Positions 1-21,468 of a stretch of 64,000 nucleotides of DNA are shown piece by piece. The DNA comes from Glandiceps talaboti (lineage: Eukaryota; Hemichordata; Enteropneusta; Spengelidae): NCBI RefSeq assembly GCF_964340395.1, contig NC_135553.1, positions 10,952,501 to 11,016,500 on the forward strand. The letters run 5' to 3'. The translations under genes and the position numbers were made by a program. The notes beneath the pieces are model-generated. The model saw nothing but the letters and a program-made list of their open reading frames with translations, had not been told where the DNA came from and made no database searches. The first letter of the stretch is position 1. Each line of letters starts with the position of its first letter.

Positions 1-757
1 TATTATATGTTTATTTTTTTTCAAAATGTGTTTTTCTTACCGATTGGTATCTGTAACCGAGTATACTTTGAACTCCGTACCCTGCACATTGTTGATATGG
101 AAGTTTGTGATAGCAAAGCTCGTTGAGAACACAATAAATCATGATGTCACGCGGGGGAATTGGTGGGCGACGAGCAAACCTATTCTTAGGGATGATATCA
201 ACGTGATAAATATATCTATACGTGCACAGACATATATATACTATAGAATATTCACATTATTACAGACATGCATAGGCACACAGATATACGCAGCGTTACT
301 CTAATTTTTATAGCGGCTTACTAAATAAACGAGCATGAGAAATACACTTCGCATACATGCACTGAGAAGCAATTTCAAATATTTTCATGGTGACACACGT
401 TGACATGCATTTGCTAATCCCATTTTACCTTGTGCTCCGCCATCATCATGTTCGTAATTCGACGAGAAGAGGGGGGTGGGGACAGCGACAGAAAATGTCG
501 GTGACATTGTATGCAGTCTTACTCTTACTGAATTGTATGAATTACTAGGGTCTTGAATGGCTTGAAGGGGTAGGATTTGGGGTAATGGCGAGAAACGACA
601 GAGAGGAAAACAACATATTCTGTAAGTGGTCCAGGACTCCCCCCCCCCCCAGCTGTTTTCCAAATGACCCGTCCTTAGATCTAGTTATAGATCAACAGAA
701 AATAGGGAGATAAAGTTGAAATTCAGTTAGTTGCACAGTAAGTGCTCGCTAAACACA
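1..757. other. 5' flank of CES-A
   Basis: No gene is recognised here. Short reading frames on both strands show no domain or splice pattern. The stretch includes a run of C at about 640-650 and should contain the CES-A promoter and 5' UTR, but I see no convincing TATA box or initiator. Upstream TTG/CTG codons in frame with CES-A are not needed because an ATG at 758 opens directly onto a signal peptide. Confidence 0.5.
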
Positions 758-9360
<8,603 letters not shown>

Positions 9361-10474
9361 GGGATGCATGATATACGATTATATTATTCTCCATGTCTGA
9401 CATGAAACGTATATTAGTTTCAAAGTATGCAGACGAATTACACGAGATTAAGCTTCTACCTACATTTTCTCGCTGTATACTTACATTAGCTACCTTCAAT
9501 TAATATTAGAAAGCTTATATAAACTCAATGCAAGTACAATGCACCGCTTGATATTTAAATTTGAAAACAATTGAAACTAACAATAATTTACACCTCGTAT
9601 TCCAAAATTTCCAGTGACGGGAAACAATTACTCCTGGACCAGGGGATCTCCGTAATACCCAGAGCTGTTTGAATAAGGCTGGCGTTTGAATGCTAAAACT
9701 AAAGGAAAATAAATAAGTGAAATGTCCCTTCAATTCCTTATACCACCTACAAGACATGTTGAACAAGTTCGAACAATATATGTGAGAATTATACGCTGGT
9801 CGTTCTACGTTGCGTTTTATATGCAAATAAATATTAGTTGTTTTGATAATTGTTATCATAATTCTGAAAAGTATAGAAGTATGCTTAGCTAAACTTAAAT
9901 CAAAATTTACTGGTCCAGCTAAATATGTTTCTTGATCTTGTTTGATTGATATTGAGTTGATTACTATTATTTCCTGCACTATCACTTCCAAACGCAATGT
10001 CGTGCGCGCAACGTAGAACGACCAGCGTGTAATTCTCATATATTTTGTTCGAACTTGTGCAACATATCTTGTCACTGTTTTCATTTTGATTTGCTTCCTT
10101 GCTCTTTGTCTGCGTTTCTTCTTGACGGGCTACTGCTGCCTTCTATTGGGGCGCCCTCTGTAGGTGTGTTTTTCCAAAATCTTCCGGCCCAGAAAAGTAT
10201 TCATTTCTCATACTTTATAAGCAAAATGAAAAAAAAATACCCCACTTCAGCGGACACAAAAAATGACACAAAAAATTCTTCTGAATTCTAAATTGACACA
10301 ACAGCTATGTATGCTTAATCTAAGTGGCTCATCAGTAATATTGGAGGTGACGCGATTGTATCATAGGTTACATCATAGGTTATTACATTTAAGCTCATAC
10401 CGCGTAGATTTAGCAGAGTTGTTGCGGGCAATTTACATTTGTGATTATGTTTAAGTTGTTTGAATCCTAGAAAA
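9361..10474. other. intergenic region after CES-A
   Basis: It contains the CES-A 3' UTR and no recognised gene. A pair of inverted segments ('atatgtgagaattatacgctggtcgttctacgttgcg' near 9778-9813 and its complement near 10005-10042, both split by small differences) brackets about 190 bp. This suggests another short inverted-repeat element. Confidence 0.5.
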
Positions 10475-13400
10475 CCTCCATAAACAAATTTTATCCCTTA
10501 ATTTGAAATGACTAGGTTTCACTTTCAAGCAATGTTATTATTTTAATTTTAACCGTGTTGAATTAAACAAGCAAGCAAACAAACAAACAAAGAAACTCAC
10601 ATACAACAAAATTCGAAATATGTTCAGAATTATTTGTCTCTTTTCCCCTTTATCTCTTAAATTAGGCTTGCACAGGTACTACCAACCCAGGGAGACTATA
10701 GAGTTTGAATTATAATCAGCACGGTGGGTTTTTTTTTTTTGCGTCTAGCACTTTTGTTACAAATAACGCAAAACAAAATACAAACGCTGATAGCGTACAC
10801 AACATATAAAATGATCCACTTTAGCTCAGTCTTAACAGGAATCAATACCACTGCTGTACGAAACTACGAAGATTAAAACACAAAACTGTTTATTTGTGAA
10901 ATATCAACGTATCAAGTGCGTGTACCTTATCAGCGGCTGTACTTTGTTATGTAATTGGGAGCAAAAACAACAACACCTAAACCAAAACAAAACAAGTTGA
11001 GTGAAATGTAAAAACACACCGTGCCGCCTAATTGAAACTCTGTAGTCTTCCTGGTTCCGAGTAGGTAGTATAACAATATTCACTCTACAATATCTGTCTT
11101 CATTCAACCAGAAAATACTCGTGGCATATGGGTTTTGTTACCACTCGTCGTCGACTCGTAGTGACAAGACCTCCATATGTCACTTGTCTCCGAGGCTAGT
11201 AAAATTATATAATATCTACAATATTTTTTGTGTTTGGGGCCGTGGTTCCAATTGATAAGGCATGGAAATCAGACTACATATACTGTATTATTCTCTCTAT
11301 ACATAATACATTACCATAAACATGATTGTATGGCATTCCGCCACATGGTGTTTGTTAACATTTCGAAAAACCGAACATTGATTTTTCTACAGCCTTGGGA
11401 GAGCTAGGTCACAACAGTCAGTTAATCTGTAAGTATATAACTTATCCGTATAGAAACACAGACTAAGAAAAGACAAATAAGCTAAACTAATGTGTAAAAA
11501 ATAGTGTGACCTGGTTTTTCAATCACTTAACCTATTCGTGGTTAACCTTTCGTTTTCATCAGGTGTGTCAAGATGTCACGCAGATCCCAAACCTCTTTGT
11601 GCGTATGTATTAGCGTCTAGCACACCGTGACAGCGGAGCCTCATCAGTTAAAGACTGTCACTTTTAACGTTTTTGTTGTTTTATATATTTTCGTTGTATA
11701 AATACAACAGAAACAGAAAATGTCATCATCAACGGTTAAAAAGATATAGTGCCGTATAATCAACCTACAGTTTAAGTATTAGTAGTTTTTAATAATGCTT
11801 ATAAGGGGCACTTCCATATATTCAGATTGCAACGACTTATTTTGAAAAAATCATGATTTGCTAAATCACATGTACATCTACGTCGCTACGCCTATTACTG
11901 TAAAGTAGGATCTAGAAAAAAGGAGACGGGGTTCCCGGATGTAGGTGATAAAATGCAGTCTGCATTGAAATGAAACGTGTGAAACCAGGATGTAAGGGTT
12001 AATATACTATGATTTCACTACAGCTCCCTGTCCATGAACTCCTTGCGCCTTTTATCGGAAATATTCAGCTCTAGTTTTACATCCTCCCATGTCCAGGCTT
12101 GCGATTTGATGTGTTCCTTCCCTATCCTTTTCTTCTCTGCCAGTAGATCTTTATATTCATTTCTCAAGATATCCACAGACTTACTTTCGTCGCCAATATT
12201 TACCTTGTACCACATGACGGCTCGATCACGAAGATCCTGCAGAGCAACAGCAGCCTTTAAATGTTCATCGCTGATCTTGTTTGGCGAAGAGGGGATACTG
12301 TTCAACCCTGTTAAGCAAGCCTGTAAAATACCAGTAATGGCGGAAACGAAAACAGACACTGTTTTGTACTGGTCTTTATTGATCAGTAAACTGCCAGCGC
12401 TACCAGTGCCGAGAGCACCGAGGACAATTGAGGAGTAGGTGACCCTTATGTTCCACCAAGCGTAGTAGTCGCTGCTTATAAAATGTGAGACGTAATGGAA
12501 TCTCGCACGATCAGCTTGCTCCATAGCTAGTTCCTTCAAATTCCGTCGTATTTCAGTAGAATTACCGCTAAAGACAGGTCCTTCGTCATTTTGGGGTCCG
12601 TCTGGAATGTCTTCATTAGATTTTACAGCGCTGATAACCACGATAGTTATTAAACATACTAGATTCATGTGTAGAAAAGTCATAGTGCTAGTGTTCTTGG
12701 TGTTTTATGGTGAGAAGCTTTCGCTTTGTCTAGCTACTAATATATTTGGAAGAGACGCGGTCAAAGTGCAAGTAGGCCATTTTGAGATCATCGTAGCGTG
12801 CGGTCGATTGACAACAAGCTCAAAATACTGTAATTTTTAAAATCGACGCCGTCTGTCTCCGGGTAAGAACAAATATAAGTAATGTTACTGACGGTAGGTT
12901 GACGACACCACAAGTTAAGTGTTTATCTGGGAGAAGATTTAATTGTGCTTGTGTTTGTTAATTGTTTGTTTGTTTGTTTGTTTGTTTGTTTGTTTTGTGT
13001 GCTTGTATGCATGCGTGTATGTGTGTGTGTTTATTTGTTATCTATAAATGAAATGGGTGGATTTGGCCGAATAGTGGGGTATGATTTCGTACGAGACAAG
13101 GATATGAATGGATCAATTAGCTTTTGGTGGCGATCCGTAGTTACCATGGTAACTGAAATTAAAAGTATTATGTTATTCAAAAATATGAATAGAATTATAT
13201 GTAACTATGGGAAGATTGTCTATTATACAATGACCATTAGGGGTTTGGTGGACATTTGTAGCTACCATGGCAACTAAAATGAATGAAATTGGTATTTATC
13301 AATGGGTTTTAGTGCGTAAGCCTTGGTATCCAATATCATCCAAGGAATGTTTGTTACCGAGGTAAAATGAATGTTGACGCTTTAGGAGTCTATGTAATGC

Positions 13401-13508
13401 CGTTTGCACGTCGGGAACTGTCCAGTCTGAACAAGCGCCCTCTAATTTAGTCAAGTGAAAAACGGGAAACCGAAATCGAAAAACAGAACTGCAATGTTTA
13501 AGGTTAAA
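10475..13508. repeat. tandem unit A carrying SLATT-like gene 1
   Basis: A unit of about 3 kb repeats directly: 10475-11500 matches 13509-14890. 11500-13508 matches 32527-35139 with many small indels. Shared landmarks include 'gtcttcctggttccgagtag' (11047 and 14107), 'gcgtctagcacac' (11613), 'cagaactgcaatgttta' (13486) and the whole coding region of the minus-strand gene. Judged by eye, identity outside the gene is roughly 80%. The region outside the coding sequence shows nothing else recognisable. Confidence 0.75.
12018..12683 (-). CDS. SLATT-like two-helix membrane protein 1, 221 aa
   Basis: A single-exon gene. The N-terminal hydrophobic stretch (residues 1-22) looks like a signal peptide or signal anchor. 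Two adjacent hydrophobic helices follow at about 79-101 (Gly-rich, with LGALGTGSAG) and 107-127. A long, charged, probably helical segment starts SDEHLKAAVALQDLRDRAV (138 onward) and continues to an acidic/basic tail. Two transmembrane helices followed by a helix with a conserved His/Ala pattern is the layout of SLATT domains. In bacteria these are membrane effectors of nucleotide-second-messenger defence systems; they are also known in fungi. The assignment rests on pattern only, with no search. The frame is intact, and the paralogue at 33601-34275 is about 85% identical, so coding function is probably maintained. The first ATG is used; a Met at residue 6 is an alternative start. An ATTAAA on the minus strand near 11787-11792 may serve as polyadenylation signal. 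Confidence 0.7.
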   Translation of the reverse strand: MTFLHMNLVCLITIVVISAVKSNEDIPDGPQNDEGPVFSGNSTEIRRNLKELAMEQADRARFHYVSHFISSDYYAWWNIRVTYSSIVLGALGTGSAGSLLINKDQYKTVSVFVSAITGILQACLTGLNSIPSSPNKISDEHLKAAVALQDLRDRAVMWYKVNIGDESKSVDILRNEYKDLLAEKKRIGKEHIKSQAWTWEDVKLELNISDKRRKEFMDREL

Positions 13509-14897
13509 AACTCTAAATAAACACATTTTATCCTTTTTTTGAAATGACTAGGTTGATCAAAATTTTCAAGGAATATTCTTATTTTAATTTTAACCGCGCT
13601 GCATAAAACAAGCTCACATACAACAAAATTCGCTGTAGTGCCCGAAATATGAGTCAAAATGTTCAGAATTAATTGTCTCTTTTCCCCTTTATCTCTTAAA
13701 TTAGGCTTGCACAGGTACTACCAAACCAGAGTGACTATAGAGTTTGAATTATAATCAGCACGGTGGGTTTTTCTTGCGTTCAGCACTTTTGTTACAATTT
13801 ACGCAAAACAAAATACAGACACTGATAGCTTGCAGACATTTATAATTGATACATTTTAGCTCAGTGTTAACACGAATCTATACCACTGTTAGACGAAACT
13901 GCGAAGATTGAAACACAAAACTGTGTATTTTTTGTGATCACGGCACGGTGAGATGAAATATTAACGTATCATGTGCGTGAGCCTTATCAGTGGCTGCACT
14001 TTGTTAATATGTAATTGGGAGCAAAAACACACCCACCAAAGCCAAAACAAAACACGTTGTGTGAAATGTGAAAACACACCGTGCCGCCTAATTGAAACTC
14101 TGTAGTCTTCCTGGTTCCGAGTAGGTAGTATAACAATATCCACTCTACAATATCTGTCTTAATTCAAACTGAAAATACTCGTGGTATACGGGTTTTGCTA
14201 CCACCCGTCGTCGACTCGTAGTGACAAGACCTCCATATGTCATTTTCTCCGAGGCTGGTCAAATTATAAATTATATATAGAGAGTATTATTTGTGTGTGG
14301 GTCCGTGATTCCAATTGATAACGCACGGAAATCAGACTCTATATTGTATTTTTCTATCATTCCGAAACAAGGTTCAAAAAACCATTGTATGCACTCGAAC
14401 ATTGATTTTACTACATTCATGGGAGACCTAGGTCCCAGGAGAGCGGGTTACTCACCTTATTTGAGTATACGTATATGTGCTGCCCTTTGGGTGCGTTTTC
14501 TAGCCCTTTGGCCTAAAATGGGGTCTGTTTTTTTCGAGCTGAAGACTCCACTTTGCATTATTTGGATTTTGCTTTGGTCTGAATGTGGTCCGTCGTCCTT
14601 TATCAAATCATAACTGCCATTAACTGCCCAAAAATGTTGCCTCCTAAGAAAAATGTATTCAGGTCTAAACTTTAATCTTTTAAAAACCTCAAATGGTGTA
14701 AAATGGGGTATTGATTTTTGGTCGAAGTGGGACAGGCGTAACTGGGTCCTGGGGTTTTCAGCACTGGCCACACACGCCTACCAGAGCTGGCCACTGGTAC
14801 CGCCCCCGGGCCTCGGTCAAAGCAATCAGCTAATCTGTCAGTATAACTTATCCGTATAGAAACATAGACAAAGAAAAGGACAAACAAGCTTAATCAA
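13509..14897. repeat. tandem unit B, left part
   Basis: A direct repeat of 10475-11500 with an extra segment at about 14430-14800. It ends exactly at the transposon border: 'cttaatcaa' at 14889-14897 is the target site that resumes at 32527. No coding region is seen in it. Confidence 0.75.
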
Positions 14898-15156
14898 CAC
14901 TAGTAGAAAAAATAGTACAGTTTACGACACTTTCCGTACTATAGTTCAGATTGAGTTCAATTCTGTACTTTTATGCTGATGAGGTGGACGTTTCTGTACT
15001 TTCCCATTAGCGCCTGTCTAATCGGATTATACTCGATCTGAAAAATAGTTCAGATTGCGAGTCGGAAGTGATTTGAATACATTTGCATTTAGTTCAGAAT
15101 ATATTCATGAGTTCACCCCCATAACCGGGCAGTAAACAAATGAATATTCAAATCTA
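14898..15156 (+). repeat. left terminal inverted repeat of the CACTA-like element
   Basis: 259 bp, identical by eye to the reverse complement of 32268-32526. Homology stops sharply after 'attcaaatcta'. It contains three 'agttcaga' words. Confidence 0.9.
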
Positions 15157-16171
15157 CCGTGCTTGCAATCAATACGTACATAAACGCTATACGTGTAGCT
15201 AGTGTATTCGATACATATGTATGTATATAAGCAGGCTTATGATATGAACTACATGGTTAGGACGTACGTAGATTGTAATATCACAGGGCTCATTTTGAAA
15301 TAAATGTTCGTAGTACGCCTTTTCATTATGCACTACATACCGCCACCACTAAACGTGTTTCACATTTCTACGCGTTTGATGCATAGTAATACAGATTTAG
15401 ATGACATGACAATCGTTTCCAATAATAGTTTAAAATTGGGCCACAAATATTGCTAGTGTATGGAGCTTCTTAACAAACCTGACCGGCCAATGGCGTCAAC
15501 AAACTCACAGTAGAGACGTGCTGACAGATTTGAGTCTGTGGACATTATTTCTAGCTAAGTAAAATTGAGTGACTATTGGGAATATTATATGGCATCCATG
15601 TCGTCCATGTCGTCTATAGTTTCTGACTGACCGTGTTATGTACAACGTAACGCTGAACGAAATACGGTCCATCAGGAATTAACTAGACTAACCTCTATGG
15701 GAATAGTATTCTTGTCCATGTGTCGTTTATAGAACAATTAAGTGTTAGGGTGTGATCTTCACAGTAATAAACAAGCCTTTAGAAGAACAACAGGTATTCA
15801 CGCCTCAAATATCTTGGGCATCATCCAAATTACGATCATGAGCACCAAAGTAAAGGAAATACTTAATGACGTTCGGCATGCAGAACCCCCCCCCCCCCGG
15901 GCCCGTACCTATGGGTACATGCCCGGCATCCATGTAACTGTTATATCACTCTACGTGACGATTCTGAGGGCCCTCATCTCTTATTCTCTTGTTTTATTTC
16001 AATTATACTCATAACTCCTGTTTTTATAGTATAACTGTACAATTGGCTTCGATCAGTGCATTCCAGATTTTCATGAGTCATGAGTGCACATTGCGCAGAT
16101 ATCTGCAGAATACTTAAAAGGATTATGGGTAATGTATGCATATGCGGGAAAAACAAACTGCTGTAAGGAGC

Positions 16172-16327
16172 ATAGTCTCGCTGCCAGACTCGAGACTATC
16201 GTCCCTAATCTGTTTACCGAGCGGCGCAGCCGCGAGAAGAGCGGGACCAGTCCCCCTCTATTCTCGCGGCTGCGCCGCTCGGTAAACAGATTAGGGACGA
16301 TAGTCTCGAGTCTGGCAGCGAGACTAT
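16172..16327. repeat. fold-back element, about 66-bp arms
   Basis: The left arm starts 'atagtctcgctgccagact' and includes 'gagcggcgcagccgcgaga'. The right arm is its exact complement. A loop of about 22 bp lies between. It is GC-rich compared with its surroundings and would form a strong hairpin in RNA or single-stranded DNA. Confidence 0.85.
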
Positions 16328-17479
16328 AAGGAGCACTGACTTTGCCCTCATATCTTCATCCCATTTTGCACTGAAGAAGTTTCACATGGCTCTCATATTT
16401 CATATATACTCTTTCTAAATATATGGTGATGCAACATGAGTAAAAATAACTGGGGTTAACTAAGTTTGGTAGTCAATATAGCAGGTTTACCATCAAACTG
16501 ACGCAAAATTTGTTTCAAATTTGTCTAGTAAAAACCGTTGGCCCAGTTGTCGATTAGGCTTACAAGTTACACAAAGCATGATAAGACACTGTGAATGGTG
16601 CAAATAAACAACGTGCGAAATGCCAAATACCAAATGCAAACAATACAAGCGAACAAAAGGGCATGTATGCACTCTAATAGCCCGATATTTTGCCTAAAAT
16701 CAGGCTCACATGTGCGAACGGTGTGTTTTTGACGTACCTAGTAGGCAGTGATGTAGATAATAGCCGGTTACCGGTCACAACGCCCAGCTATAACTTATAA
16801 GTATAACAGTTGTGGGACCGGCTTAGGAAAGTACTCAAACCTGACGATCATTGAACAAATTCTAAGGTTGGAAAATTAAATATGAGTTGCCCGGGAGTTC
16901 TAATAGCAAGTAAAATACCCAAAGTGTAAACAAAAAGATAAATTAATTCATAATTATTTGGAAAACATTAGACGATTACGCAGTAAAACAAGACTGGCCA
17001 CGCTATCGCTAGCGAAAGCCTTCGAACTAGTTTCATAACGACCGGACGTTGAAGGAAGCGCGAAGCGAAGTGTGAGGTCAATGTGACGTCTCATGATGAT
17101 GTATGATGCATCAACATGACGTTTACGTAGAGTTGCACTAAATGTTTTCTAAACTTCAGTGGAAAGAATTTTTGTCGATCAGACACTGACTATGTTTAAA
17201 TTCTTAAAACATCTGAGAAAACTGAAGAGGGGAAGCAAAATGTGACACTGACAGACAAGCCAGACGTACGGCACATGTACAGAAGGCGAGGCACACCCTC
17301 TGATGCAAACTGGACAATTATCGTGCGTGTCACGTATAAGGCATCAGATGTAATACATGTAGCTAACCAAATATTCTTGTACTGCAGTCTTTCTTGTAAC
17401 AGGTATTGGAAATTGTCAGAAACCTGATGATTTTATGACTGAATACGTTTCGATACGGAGACGAGAGAGAGGGGGAGAC

Positions 17480-17480
<1 letters not shown>

Positions 17481-17560
<80 letters not shown>
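17481..17560. repeat. (GA)n microsatellite
   Basis: About 40 uninterrupted GA dinucleotides. Confidence 0.95.
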
Positions 17561-17562
<2 letters not shown>

Positions 17563-18481
17563 GAGACCAAACTAGAGTCGGTACTCACCCCACCACGACA
17601 TATGCATTTTTGTGATTTTGAAACGATAAAGAATGTTAATATGGATATTGGGACGATTGGAAATCGGACGATGTGAATCGTAATCGAATATCTCAGACCA
17701 TCCACAATATATGTCGTGTTGACTTAGGCGATCCCAGAAACCATTCTTAGTTTACCCCTTTCACATATATTATCAACCATGCTAATGTTTTGAAACAAAT
17801 CTCGATTAACAGGTAATTTAGCGTCCATACCCCCCCCCCGGCTGCACATATTTTAATATGCAATTATACATTACCCCCTCCCCATACACGTCAGAGAAGT
17901 ACAGTATGGTACACTATATGACACACTGTAAGCTAACAGTGGAAATCAACTTCAGTGTCCATACATATCAGACATAGAGATTTCTTTACAAATGGATGTG
18001 GGCTCATTGGGCTGTAACCTGTACTTGGAAAAACTTAACCAGCAGAGTTTTCTTTTTGAATCCTATGTCTTGACAGAAACGGCACCCCCCTTCGATAACT
18101 AGTGGGGAGGGTGTGTCCCCCTCCCACAGTAGGCAATTGTTTGAAAAATAAGGACATGTAGGAGGCCATTTAGCGGCATAATATTTCAAACCATACACAT
18201 TATTGGAAGCCATAAAGTACTTGAAAATTGTCTTCAATACCCAAATTGTACTCTCATTAAATTATTTTACAACTGTATTACCTACGCTTTAACTAATACA
18301 TAGATATTTTGGCAGACACACACATTCGTTTGGCCATTGGCTGCCTAATAATTAAATGTGTGGTAGGTAAATGAAGTGAACAATTTTGCAAAGTACAAGG
18401 TAAACGATTGCTCCTGTGGTTTGAATGTTCAACAAAGTCTCCACACAGAGAGATAGAGCAAGAGAGAAGGAGACATACGGC

Positions 18482-18483
<2 letters not shown>

Positions 18484-18569
<86 letters not shown>
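18484..18569. repeat. (GA)n microsatellite
   Basis: About 42 uninterrupted GA dinucleotides. They are followed by a sequence ('aactgctcctgaggtt') that recurs at about 24720-24760, so the surroundings belong to a dispersed repeat. Confidence 0.95.
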
Positions 18570-18570
<1 letters not shown>

Positions 18571-19040
18571 CATACACTTATACAAATGTAAATTTACTTG
18601 GTAAACAACTGCTCCTGAGGTTTAATTTTGGTTCAAATCATGAGCAGAATATTCGGGGGCCCTTTCAGACCATCACAATTGTCATGCCCCCCTCCCTTTG
18701 AACCTCAATTTTGTTCATGCCCCCCCCCCCCCCGTAAATTCTGACTCCAGCATAATTTCAAGTTTATTCCGAGCTCGGTATTACAAGCATTCGACTAGAG
18801 TCTTTATACCTCAAAGATATACAACAGTCCATTTCTGTACAAGGCATATCAGAAACCAAACATTTGCAGTGTGGAGTGTCACAAAACCCTGTGCTTGGTC
18901 CACTCTTACACGCGTATGCTGTCTATACACATCACCACTTGGAAAGCTAATCCGACATCAAAATCTCAATATGCAACAACATGCAGACGACAACCAGATT
19001 TACCAATATATTTCCCCAATCACATACGTCAACTACAGTA

Positions 19041-19624
19041 ACTAAGATGGAAACTGTTGCACATGATATTAAACGACCCAAAATAAGCTAGTTTAATGAT
19101 GGCAAAACCGAGGTCCTCCTTATCACGTCTCAGTTCAACAGGCTTCCTCGTCTCATGAACCACATCAACATGGGATCGTCTTCTGTGCAGTTAGTGGATT
19201 CAGCATGTACCATTTGTGTAACAATTGATGACCGTTATAACCTCAAGAAGCACATCTCGTTGACATGTAGATCAGTTCTTTTTCACCCCCGAACAATAGG
19301 TCGCATCATTGACAGTGGAGGGGGCCCCTCCACTGTCTATGGAAACTGTTGCACATGATATTAAACGACCCAAAATAAGCTAGTTTAATGATGGCAAAAC
19401 CGAGGTCCTCCTTATCACGTCTCAGTTCAACAGGCTTCCTCGTCTCATGAACCACATCAACATGGGATCGTCTTCTGTGCAGTTAGTGGATTCAGCATGT
19501 ACCATTTGTGTAACAATTGATGACCGTTATAACCTCAAGAAGCACATCTCGTTGACATGTAGATCAGTTCTTTTTCACCCCCGAACAATAGGTCGCATCA
19601 TTGACAGTGGAGGGGGCCCCTCCA
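19041..19624 (+). repeat. 292-bp tandem duplication inside the retroelement
   Basis: The segment starting 'ggaaactgttgcacatg' recurs 292 bp later without visible differences, including the coding stretch VTIDDRYNLKKHIS. The junction lies at the micro-hairpin 'gtggagggggcccctccac'. Confidence 0.85.
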
Positions 19625-19640
19625 CTGTCTATGGTCGCAT
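19591..19640. mobile_element. micro-hairpin insertion, family 1 (34 bp, 8-bp TSD)
   Basis: An exact 8-bp direct duplication, GGTCGCAT (19591-19598 and 19633-19640), flanks a 34-bp palindrome of the form CATTGACAGTGGAGGGG and complement. Removing the insert restores the reverse transcriptase frame reading GRIRQYLT, so this is a true insertion. Confidence 0.8.
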
Positions 19641-19911
19641 ACGCCAGTATCTTACAAACGGAGTTTGTCAGAACCTTGGTCATGCACTTATATCATCGAT
19701 ACCTGACTACTGAATGGCCCTTCTGTATGGGCTGCCAGCTAAAAACATTGTCCCTCTTGAACATGCCCAAAATACAGCAGCTAGGATTGTGTCAGGTACA
19801 AAGAAAACAGATGACGTCACATCGGTTCTTTCAATAACACAGTTTAGTTAGAAATCACACTGGCGTCAAGTGCAGTTACATAATATACCAGTAGGTAGGG
19901 CCTACATGTAC

Positions 19912-19951
19912 ATGTAGTCTCAGGTCACTACATTGTGGTCTGAGATGTAGT
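19912..19951. mobile_element. micro-hairpin insertion, family 2 (26 bp, 7-bp TSD)
   Basis: ATGTAGT is duplicated (19912-19918 and 19945-19951) around a 26-bp imperfect palindrome starting CTCAGGTCAC and ending GTGGTCTGAG. Confidence 0.65.
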
Positions 19952-20233
19952 TTACACCACTATGACCTAAGAACTTGAACCAGGGCTGAGGAGAAGTGGT
20001 CTGAGGTTAAAGTTTTGCAGCTCTCGTTCAGCAATCTCAAAACATTTCAGCCTACTTCCCGTAATGAACACTTGTCAAGCATTTTTGTAGCTCCCATACT
20101 CAAAGACTACATATATGTTTATATACGACTCAAAATATAACACTGAAATTTACTTTGAACACGTTCAGTTTCAGTAGACCTATTAAAACCCAAAATCTCC
20201 ACTGTATAATTTAATATCGGTAATAGTTTACAG

Positions 20234-20479
20234 TCAAAAACTTTTAAATTTAGTTTTGACTAGGAGGTCCCCAAGTTTTGCAAGTTGACTCATGACCGCA
20301 ATCATTGCTTTACTCGCTTGAGCTGCAAGCGCTAAATACCATAGACCACTGCTTGACATAATCACGCCTAGATATTCATAAAAAGCGAACAACGTCGAGT
20401 TTATGACCACCAATAACCACTTTTCAATTTTCTTAAGAATTTCATCTCTTAGTAAATACAATAATTTTAGTTTTGACAT
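20234..20479 (-). pseudogene. non-LTR reverse transcriptase C-terminal fragment
   Basis: The frame contains FYEYLGVIMSSSGLW, then AAQASKAMIAVMSQLAKLG and KTKFKSF. This matches the layout downstream of the catalytic box in many non-LTR reverse transcriptases (KYLGV..., then a helix of Ala-rich repeats, then LFKS). Only about 80 residues remain. Confidence 0.55.
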
Positions 20480-21339
20480 ACATGTAATTTACTTTCAAAA
20501 GACAATGTTAGAAACCCCTACCCCATTGATTCCTGTGGGAACATGCCTTTCGTGAAGAAAAAATGGTTACATAACATGTCTACAAGAATTGTTGGAGAAT
20601 GTCTATGTAGAATGCCACACTGATCCCATATCCACACCTTGAGTTTTATTTTTATTGTTCTTCAATGATCTCCTTCAAAGTAATAGTATGGATGCCAATA
20701 TGGTTTCTAACTAAACCACGTCTAGCCAAAAGCCCCTCAAATAGCACAAAAAGTTGTTCACCCAATCAGTGAAACCTAAATGTTTTGGTGATGTAAACAG
20801 TATATAAGTAGCATCATGGGCTGACAAATATACCACATTTGAACATTACTGTCCCAATAAACACTAACTTTATGAGGGACTGTGTTATTGGTTAGAGTTT
20901 TGTGATTTATTAACAAAGACATGATGTTAATGACTGTGTGGGTGGCTGTAAATGAATTTTAAATTGCATCTCATGCATTTCAAGACTTCTAGAGTAACGA
21001 CTCTGACTATACTTTGAGTGGAGGTATAAATGGTAATGATACAGTATAGGAACTAGACTATCAAAGTAATTACCTTGTCCAAAAGACTACAGTCGGATAT
21101 TAATCTCACCATTAATGCCTGAATTTATGTCTATCAAGGTGGATCTGATAAGATCATGGAAATCGAGAAACTTTCATCACTTTGGACTTGAGCATTGAAT
21201 ACATTTGTGAAGTACTCAGACCATGATTCATGTTTTTTTTTTAGAGATTAATTCCACTAGATCGTCCACTAAATCGTCCACGAAAACAAATACATTCTAT
21301 CATTCCACCATGTCACTCAACAACGCGCATCGAATTCTA

Positions 21340-21468
21340 TCACTTGAATTTCCGTTATTTAGTCGTCTGAAGATCGTAACGGCCTCCGTACCATAACTTG
21401 TGTACTTTGTGTAAATACAGCTCTACTTCTCAGTATTGAGCACTTTTCCTTCAGTTTATGACTTACCT

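Larger units (their letters stand above)
15157..18804. other. element interior without recognisable genes
   Basis: Apart from the hairpin at 16172-16327, the (GA)n tracts at 17481-17560 and 18486-18569 and poly-C runs (15889-15898, 17830-17838, 18720-18733), nothing is recognised. Open frames here are short and lack any domain pattern. Confidence 0.5.
18805..19855 (+). pseudogene. CR1-like non-LTR reverse transcriptase fragment
   Basis: Broken frames read in order: a GVSQNPVLGPLL motif (usual GVPQGSVLGPLLF), QQHADDNQIY (usual YADDTQLY; the catalytic-box Tyr is His here), NDGKTEVLLI, VTIDDRYNLKKHIS, RIRQYLTNG, SIPDY*MALLYGLP and AQNTAARIVSGT. This is the palm-to-thumb order of CR1/L2-type reverse transcriptases. 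At least one frameshift (near 18940), a stop after PDY and an internal 292-bp tandem duplication show that it is dead. Confidence 0.8.

Noticed and set aside
10475-14897. Direct repeats of about 1 kb flanking SLATT-like gene 1, read as LTRs of a retroelement
   Set aside because: No integrase, protease or reverse transcriptase lies between them and no TG...CA ends were seen. The tandem-unit model explains the repeats, including the continuation at 32527.
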